Shown: one piece after another, positions 59,901-64,000 of the stretch
How the letters are laid out: each line of letters starts with the position of its first letter
Position numbering within the stretch: the stretch's first letter is position 1
From: Agelaius tricolor
Lineage: Eukaryota > Chordata > Aves > Passeriformes > Icteridae
DNA: 64,000 bases
Assembly: GCA_023055355.1 (NCBI GenBank)
Contig: JALJCS010000022.1
Span: 11,167,501-11,231,500 of the forward strand
Direction of reading: 5' to 3'
The notes under the pieces: model-generated
What the model saw: only the letters and a program-made list of their open reading frames with translations
The model's database searches: none
Told to the model about the DNA's origin: nothing
Translations under genes and position numbers: made by a program

Positions 59901-60986
59901 CATTGACCATGTAAATCACAGAATCAAAGAATCACAGAATTTCCTGAGCTGGAAGGGACCCACAAGGATCATTCAGTCCAACTCCTGGTGTTGCACAGGA
60001 CACCCCAACAATCCCACCCTGTGCCTGAGAGCACTGAATATCAGCATACCTAGAAAAGGACACAAAAATAAGGGTTCTGTCAATAAGGCAAGACTGAAAT
60101 CTGCCTTTTGGGGTTTTTTTTCCTAAAAGATGAAACACAAATATTGGCCTACACTTGCAGCATTTTCCACCTTCTATTCTAATGAAACTCAACTCATTTG
60201 TGCTTTAATAACTATGATAAAAATGTGGAATTACTTCCCTGAAGGGTGTGCATGGGTGAAGGGAGGGCTGGAAAACTGAAGTAATTGCGGAAAGTGGGCA
60301 TTCTGTAAATAAAAGGAGAAAAATACGAGCTTCATGTCTAGAAAGGGATGTTTCCTTAGCAAGCCATGATATTTGTTATATTTTACAAGAGAAAATATTT
60401 CATTTTGAGAACTTATAAAAATGTAAAGCCAGAAAGCTCTGTTAGGACTTCCCTCCTTATATATGGTGCCTACTGTAGATAAATAGCTGCTTAAAAATAA
60501 CTGAAGGCCGTACTGGAAATAGACATGTGAAAAATGGAGAAAGAAAGAAAAATGGAGGAGAAGAGCTGGAGAGTACTTCCAGTGCCTTTGGTTAAAAATG
60601 CAGTGGGCATCAGTTTTCCCTTTGTGGGTGTGATGCTTTGGAGTGAGTGCCTAGAACAGAGGCGAGATTGGGAGAATCCTAGACGAGCTGAGAGGATCCA
60701 GTGGGGCGCGAGGGCCGGCGCTGGGCGTTCGGGAAGCCTCACTGCTGGTGTTTTGTGTGCCCCAAAGATAGGCAACGAGGAGCAGCAGGAGAAGCTGCTG
60801 CGGGAGTGGCTGGACTGCTGCGTGACCGAGGGAGGGGTCCTGGTGGCCATGCAGAAGAGCTCCCGCCGGCGCAACCACCCGCTGGTCACCCAGATGGTGG
60901 AGAAGTGGCTGGACCGCTACCGCCAGATCCGGCCCTGCACGTCCCTGTCCGACGGCGAGGAGGACGAGGATGACGACGATGAGTGA
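33542..60986 (+). CDS. ZRANB1: Ubiquitin thioesterase ZRANB1 (TRABID), complete, nine coding exons
   Basis: TRABID is an OTU-family deubiquitinase that cleaves K29-, K33- and K63-linked ubiquitin chains. It has been linked to Wnt/APC signalling and to chromatin and immune regulation. The nine exons listed separately join in consistent phases into 708 codons, the human length. Three NZF zinc fingers lie at about residues 3-33, 84-113 and 149-178, with zinc ligands C10/C13/C24/C27, C90/C93/C104/C107 and C155/C158/C169/C172. Each has the Thr-Tyr pair used for ubiquitin contact (14-15, 94-95, 159-160). An ankyrin-like ubiquitin-binding domain spans about 245-339 and the OTU domain about 340-700. 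Catalytic Cys443 is codon 50,410-50,412 and His585 is codon 59,495-59,497. The C-terminus is a run of Glu and Asp. The ATG has A at -3 and is followed by Thr, where human has Ser. Residue comparisons with human are from memory, but the identification is secure. No frameshift, premature stop or missing key residue was seen. Confidence 0.98.
34356..44808 (+). other. ZRANB1: ZRANB1 intron 2 (10.5 kb)
   Basis: This is unique AT-rich sequence with a GC-richer patch around 37,510-38,840, a short (TTTTG) repeat near 36,977-36,995 and a short CA repeat near 42,950-42,965. I saw no recognisable transposable element, exon or RNA gene. Confidence 0.8.
36977..36995. repeat. Short (TTTTG) microsatellite
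   Basis: About four copies of TTTTG in intron 2. Confidence 0.85.
44809..44996 (+). CDS. ZRANB1: ZRANB1 coding exon 2 (AnkUBD)
   Basis: The acceptor is CCCTCAG (AG at 44,807-44,808) and the donor is GAG|GTGAGC. The exon encodes residues 272-334, most of the ankyrin-like ubiquitin-binding domain, including a helix pair typical of an ankyrin repeat. Its third codon positions are strongly G/C and CpG-rich, unlike those of the flanking exons. Confidence 0.97.
44997..46505 (+). other. ZRANB1: ZRANB1 intron 3
   Basis: The intron has GTGAGC and TTTTACAG splice signals. No repeat or gene was recognised inside. Confidence 0.9.
46506..46659 (+). CDS. ZRANB1: ZRANB1 coding exon 3 (end of AnkUBD, start of OTU)
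   Basis: The acceptor is TTTTACAG (AG at 46,504-46,505) and the donor is GCAG|GTAGCT at 46,660. The exon encodes residues 335-385 plus one base. It links the ankyrin-like domain to the helical start of the catalytic region. Confidence 0.96.
46660..49038 (+). other. ZRANB1: ZRANB1 intron 4
   Basis: This is mostly unique sequence. A run of 29 A residues at 47,906-47,934 is the main landmark. No gene was recognised. Confidence 0.9.
47906..47934. repeat. 29-base poly(A) run
   Basis: Uninterrupted A tract in intron 4. It may be a simple mononucleotide repeat or the tail of an old retrocopy. No parent transcript was recognised in the bases before it and no flanking duplication was found. Confidence 0.95.
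49039..49110 (+). CDS. ZRANB1: ZRANB1 coding exon 4 (72-bp exon in OTU)
   Basis: This 72-base exon has the acceptor TTTTTCAG (AG at 49,037-49,038) and the donor GTAAAT at 49,111. It encodes residues 386-409 in the N-terminal part of the OTU domain. Because 72 is divisible by three, skipping it would keep the frame. Confidence 0.95.
49274..49500 (-). mobile_element. CR1 LINE fragment, minus strand, intron 5
   Basis: Starts AAGTCACAGAATGGTTTGGG and contains GGAAGGGACCTTGAAGACC, GGCAGCCTGTGCCAGGGCTC and CCTTGTCCTGTCACTACATG. Confidence 0.9.
49759..50172 (-). mobile_element. Solo LTR in intron 5, same family as 6,265-6,729
   Basis: TGATGCC at 49,759 and GGCATCA ending at 50,172 match the termini of the upstream copy, and the core is nearly identical by eye. 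About 50 bp near the 49,759 end are missing relative to that copy, including the minus-strand AATAAA. It is antisense to ZRANB1 and ends 139 bp before the catalytic-cysteine exon. Flanks CATGT and ATTGT are at best a degraded target duplication. Confidence 0.8.
50312..50510 (+). CDS. ZRANB1: ZRANB1 coding exon 5 with catalytic cysteine
   Basis: The acceptor is CGTTGCAG (AG at 50,310-50,311) and the donor is CACTG|GTGAGT at 50,511. The exon encodes residues 410-475. The OTU nucleophile motif G-D-C-L-L-D-S places Cys443 at 50,410-50,412. The exon is GC-rich. An LTR ends 139 bp before it and another begins 69 bp after it, both antisense to the gene. Confidence 0.97.
50580..51261 (-). mobile_element. 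LTR of a second songbird ERV family in intron 6
   Basis: Runs from TGGTTTGAAGAG to ACTGCATTGCA (TG...CA) and is flanked by GCCT on both sides (50,576-50,579 and 51,262-51,265). The sequence resembles an abundant passerine LTR that I know by pattern rather than by name. The frames inside it have no retroviral protein signature. It begins 69 bp past the donor of coding exon 5 and is antisense to the gene. Confidence 0.75.
52516..52600. repeat. Degenerate GAACAAGTCTT array
   Basis: Four or five imperfect copies of a GAACAAGTCTT-like unit with irregular spacing, in intron 6. Confidence 0.7.
54601..54721 (+). CDS. ZRANB1: ZRANB1 coding exon 6 (OTU)
   Basis: The acceptor is ACATTTTAG (AG at 54,599-54,600) and the donor is CAG|GTAACA. 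The exon encodes the end of Trp476 through Gln516, a tryptophan-rich OTU segment that includes the W-Q-E-D-W motif. Confidence 0.96.
54722..55559 (+). other. ZRANB1: ZRANB1 intron 7
   Basis: A short AT-rich intron between coding exons 6 and 7, with no repeats or genes recognised. Confidence 0.9.
55560..55689 (+). CDS. ZRANB1: ZRANB1 coding exon 7 (OTU)
   Basis: The acceptor is TTGGTTCAG (AG at 55,558-55,559) and the donor is CAAG|GTAAGC at 55,690. The exon encodes residues 517-559, with the H-I-F-V-L-A-H-I-L-R-R-P-I-I-V-Y core strand and helix of the OTU fold. Confidence 0.96.
57185..57324 (+). mobile_element. CR1 LINE 3' end in intron 8
   Basis: Contains GGCCAGGTTGGACAGGGCTT, GGGCTTTAAGGTCCCTTCC and AACCCAAACCACTCTATAAT. 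Confidence 0.9.
58871..58889. repeat. 19-base poly(T) run
   Basis: T tract in intron 8 with no recognisable element attached. Confidence 0.9.
59421..59650 (+). CDS. ZRANB1: ZRANB1 coding exon 8 with catalytic histidine
   Basis: The acceptor is TTGCCCACAG (AG at 59,419-59,420) and the donor is GAG|GTAAGA. The exon encodes residues 560-636. The R-G-H-F-S-A-L motif places His585 at 59,495-59,497. Confidence 0.96.
59651..60767 (+). other. ZRANB1: ZRANB1 intron 9
   Basis: Contains a minus-strand CR1 fragment at 59,915-60,030 and ends in a CpG-rich patch (about 60,705-60,735) just before the last exon. An AATAAA lies near 60,307. Confidence 0.9.
59915..60030 (-). mobile_element. CR1 LINE fragment, minus strand, intron 9
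   Basis: AATCACAGAATCAAAGAATC, then GGAAGGGACCCACAAGGATC, CAGTCCAACTCCTGG and CACCCTGTGCCTGAGAG. This is a CR1 3'-end subtype different from the one in intron 5. Confidence 0.85.
60768..60986 (+). CDS. ZRANB1: ZRANB1 last coding exon, stop TGA
   Basis: The acceptor is CCCAAAG (AG at 60,766-60,767). The exon encodes residues 637-708, with the C-terminal OTU helices and an acidic Glu/Asp tail, then TGA at 60,984-60,986. It is CpG-rich, and so are the 60 bases of intron before it. Residue 637 is Ile here, where I recall Leu in human. Confidence 0.96.
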   Translation: MGNEEQQEKLLREWLDCCVTEGGVLVAMQKSSRRRNHPLVTQMVEKWLDRYRQIRPCTSLSDGEEDEDDDDE

Positions 60987-60991
60987 GGGGG

Positions 60992-60997
60992 AATAAA
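60992..60997 (+). terminator. ZRANB1: Poly(A) signal AATAAA directly after the stop codon
   Basis: A canonical hexamer begins six bases after the ZRANB1 stop, with GT-rich sequence about 20-50 bases downstream. If used, the 3' UTR would be only about 30 bases long. Confidence 0.45.
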
Positions 60998-61634
60998 GTG
61001 CAAATGAGCAGCGCAGAGTGTGTGCCCCCGAGTGAGCGTTGTGCTGTAGCAGTTGGGTGTGGAGCGACCCAGGTCTAGGGGATACATGCTGGGAAGGATT
61101 CTCCGACGGCACGGGGAGAGGATGGAACGCTCATCCTGCTGCCCGCAGAGAGCCGAGTGGGCTGGACTGCAGTTTGTATAAAAACACGAAAAAGAAACAA
61201 AAAACAGCTAATTTTATTATCAAGATGGTAAAAAAAAAAAACCAAACCAAACCGACCCCATTTTTCTTTCTGACTGTAAATCTGTCTATAAATGTACCGC
61301 ATGTGGTTGTGTAAGAGGTTGTGTAATAGGAAACGTATACCAGCATCTTAATTATTGCAGAGAAATTCTTCAACTAAGGGCACTTCTGAAAGCACATGTG
61401 AGCTGGATGGATATCTCCTCCCTCTGAGATTCTTTTACAGTAAAACCTGGTCTTCTCCATCACCTTTTAGATACTCTGACACGTTTCCCTGAAAGGCCTT
61501 TTCCTGTGAAATCTCACTAGTGCCCAGGTCAGATTGTGAGAGTTTTTTTTTGTTTGCACAGATATCCACAGCAAGTCATAAGCAAAAATGCGTTCGTTAT
61601 TTTACTAATATTTTAGTTATTGCTGTGCCCACAT

Positions 61635-61640
61635 AATAAA
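61635..61640 (+). terminator. ZRANB1: Distal poly(A) signal AATAAA
   Basis: A canonical hexamer lies about 650 bases after the stop, with T- and GT-rich sequence 75-110 bases further on. It is a plausible end of the main transcript. Confidence 0.5.
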
Positions 61641-61655
61641 GTCTAAACTCTACGG

Positions 61656-64000
61656 AACAAACTGGAAGAGAAGCTAAATTTACATTGAGTGAAATGATTT
61701 GTTTCCTGAAAAAGCTTTTTTGGGGTTTTTTTTTGCCTTTTATTTTTTCTTCTAATAGTTAATAGATTCCTTTCAGTATACATAAGGATATTTATTCAGA
61801 GAAGTGACCTAAAAGATTTTATTCCTGTGAGCATACACTAAACAAAATTGTGTGAAATCTGAGAACTTGAACACAATTGAGAATTTAATCTTGTCAAAAC
61901 TCAGTCTTGCTGTGTTACAAATTACATCATTTTTATCATTTATTCTTTGATCACTCAAACTTTGCTGCAAATGAAAAAACACCTTTTTAAAGGTTACTCC
62001 TCGGTCACTGAATCTAGTGAGAATCCACTTGGCAGTTCTAATTAAAAAGAAAGAATCTATGCTCAAGTTGTTTAAAAGCACTGTTATGTATTTCTCAGTA
62101 TGTAAACCTGGGAATTTCTTGCATGTTGATTGATGTGGCCATACTTAAACTTATGTAAGTTCCTAAGACTGTAAGTTCAGAGTATATTCTCCAGTAGAAA
62201 TTTTATTATATTTGATAACTTTAGCCATGTAACCTGTAATGGATAAAGTTTATCTAAAAATCTCACTGAAACACTAAAGGTTAATGCCAGTTTTTACATA
62301 TACAGTGCAATTCAGGTTGTCTTGAAAAGCACTTTTTTTGGTGTGGTGGTTAAATAAGAAATTTTGCAGTAGATGAAATTGTTTTAATTAGAATTTGGAA
62401 AGAAGCCCCATAGCACCTATTTTTTATGTAGTTCAGAGCTATGGAAACCCTGAGGAAGTTGCTGCTTTTTCTTCCAAATGCTGCTTAGATGGTGTTGAAA
62501 CGTGCACAACTCCTACAGAAACTTGGTGATGACACCAAAAGTAAAGAAATAATGAAGTACTGTATTAATTTTGCAATTCTCCCGTCCTAGATTCCACTGA
62601 GGTTTATTATGTCTTCACCTTTTTTGGCCATTAGATTTCCTCTGCTTGGTGCATGCCCAGATTTCCAGGTGAAGGATGAATGCTGCTCTGCCATGTGTGA
62701 GTGACCCAAATTCACCACCCAACCCCAGATACTACAGGGGTTCTTCATGAGCACACGGTCCTGCTTCGAGTTCCCTTTCTAAATCGGGTTTTTTTTAACC
62801 TTACCTTGCAGTGAAATCCTTTTATACCTTGTCTAGCTGAGGATGTGAAGCTTTTCTGTCAGGGGAGCTGAACGCAGGGTAAGCTGGGATGAGGGTTTCT
62901 GTGCCCTGAGCTGGTGTGCAGCCTGTGCTGCAGTGGTTTATGTGTCTGCTGTGACCACGGGGCTCCTAACTCAGCCAGCCTGAGGAGCTCTCAGTGGCCA
63001 GACCTGTAACTTCAGACCCCAGCTGCCCCTGAGCAGCTGCCCTGTGGACAGAAGGAAGAGCCCCTGATTCCATGGGCTGCTCAAGGATGCTGTGGAGTTT
63101 TCACCTCGCACCCACCTTCTTTTGGCAGTGCTGTTTGTTCGGGGAAGCAAAGCTTGTCCAAGGGGAGAATTACCAATGTGAAAGTCTGCCTTGAGCCACA
63201 GTGGCCCAGCTGTCCTGCCCTGCTCTCCTGGTGCCCATGGGCAGCCTGCACTGTGCCCCTGTCCCCCAGCCCTCCCCAGGCAGTGGAGTCCCCGTGCTCA
63301 GTTCAGCTCTTCTCACACGCATGCACCGACAAATTCCTCGCTGCTCCGGCAGGACAGTCCTGGTACTTTGGATCACTTGGATTCCTTGATCATTGTTGTT
63401 TTGTTCTGATGTGCTGTTCAATGGTCTGTTCAGGTTCACATGCTTCACAGGCCCTTTGGGAGCCTTTCCAGAATCTTTTCCAGAATCAGAGTAATCCAAA
63501 CCTCCTGTACTGGTAGATTGAAGAGCTGCAACCCCCGGCTTTGTGCTCGCACTGCAGTCAGTGATGTCAGTGCCTCCTCAGTCACACACCTGAAAGTTTA
63601 CAGGCACTGAGGTTAATCTGCACACACTCCCTTGCAGCTTGTCAGCAAGTTCTGCACTTTCAGCCATGAAGATACATACAAAAAATTGGGTTTCTTAATG
63701 TTATTTTCCTCAAATATTGCTTGCAGCAGCACATGCTTTCCTAGCACAGAACTTAGCTTTTCATTGCTACCTCCTTTACTGCTGGTCAAGATTTTTTTTC
63801 AGGTTTTATTTATGACTTCCTCAGTGAAAATCCCTGTATTTCTCTTGTTTTTAATATATTAAAATTTAGTAATTCTGGATTCTTCCAAAGTTCTGCTGCA
63901 TGGCTTATGGCAAATACGCCTGAGTTGCATTTCCTCCATTACCCAGGTTGGTTTGTGTGTGTGGAGACTTTAATTTCTGCTTTTCCTTTTTCCCCCTTTT
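61656..64000. other. Downstream flank, possible long 3' UTRs, no coding sequence recognised
   Basis: The AT-rich first kilobase has U-rich and ATTTA-like motifs suggestive of 3' UTR. After about 62,830 the sequence is more GC-rich, with only short unconserved frames. I looked on the minus strand for the C-terminal end of CTBP2, the convergent neighbour in human, and did not see it. Confidence 0.4.
61738..61823 (-). terminator. Cluster of minus-strand AATAAA hexamers
   Basis: TTTATT on the + strand at 61,738-61,743, 61,791-61,796 and 61,818-61,823 reads AATAAA on the minus strand. They lie about 100-190 bp beyond the + strand signal. By human synteny the next gene, CTBP2, is convergent, so these could end its transcript. 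The sequence is AT-rich and chance occurrence is possible. Confidence 0.3.

Larger units (their letters stand above)
60987..61655 (+). other. ZRANB1: ZRANB1 proximal 3' UTR
   Basis: This region runs from the stop codon to just past the AATAAA at 61,635-61,640. An earlier AATAAA at 60,992-60,997, six bases after the stop, is followed by a GT-rich stretch near 61,016-61,050. A T/GT-rich stretch at 61,715-61,745 follows the later signal. Either or both signals may be used, and a longer 3' UTR reaching into the rest of the window is also possible. Confidence 0.55.

Noticed and set aside
63154..63516. Frames in the last kilobase as a possible last exon of convergent CTBP2
   Set aside because: Neither strand shows the CTBP2 C-terminal motifs or a recognisable dehydrogenase-like segment.
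1..64000. CRISPR arrays, operons or other prokaryotic systems
   Set aside because: The sequence is clearly vertebrate nuclear DNA with spliced genes and CR1/LTR repeats; no regularly spaced repeats were found.

Overview
The window is vertebrate nuclear DNA, most likely from a songbird. The evidence is several 3'-truncated CR1 LINE fragments with the usual avian 3' ends, LTRs that resemble families I associate with passerine genomes, and one compact intron-rich gene whose protein is almost the same as human TRABID. The species cannot be named from sequence alone.

Layout: (1) Positions 1 to about 20,380 hold no recognisable gene. They contain CR1 fragments, a pair of inverted LTRs around a 556-bp spacer with an (AC)23 microsatellite, and a solo LTR. 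(2) About 20,380-21,185 is a CpG island with CCAAT, CRE-like and YY1-like elements, a strong CTCF-like core, and a non-coding first exon ending in a GT donor at 21,003. (3) 21,003-60,986 is the complete + strand gene ZRANB1 (TRABID). It has one 5' non-coding exon, possibly a second at 32,699-32,796, and nine coding exons: 33,522-34,355, 44,809-44,996, 46,506-46,659, 49,039-49,110, 50,312-50,510, 54,601-54,721, 55,560-55,689, 59,421-59,650 and 60,768-60,986. All junctions are GT-AG and all phases match. The joined frame encodes 708 residues, the length of the human protein. (4) 60,987-64,000 is 3' UTR and flank, with + strand AATAAA signals at 60,992 and 61,635 and several opposite-strand signals at 61,738-61,823. 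In human the neighbour, CTBP2, is transcribed toward ZRANB1, so the end of the window may carry its 3' UTR, but I see none of its coding sequence.

TRABID is a ubiquitin-specific protease. Three NZF zinc fingers and an ankyrin-like ubiquitin-binding domain choose K29/K33/K63-type chains, and an OTU domain cleaves them. All 12 zinc-binding cysteines and the catalytic Cys443 and His585 are intact.

No new gene system was found. The best observations concern genome architecture. The target-site flanks of the inverted LTR pair look exchanged, as expected after an LTR-mediated inversion. The exon encoding the catalytic cysteine sits between two antisense LTRs, each within about 140 bp of it. The 5' UTR carries a two-codon uORF and G-quadruplex-prone runs. 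There is a poly(A) signal six bases after the stop codon.
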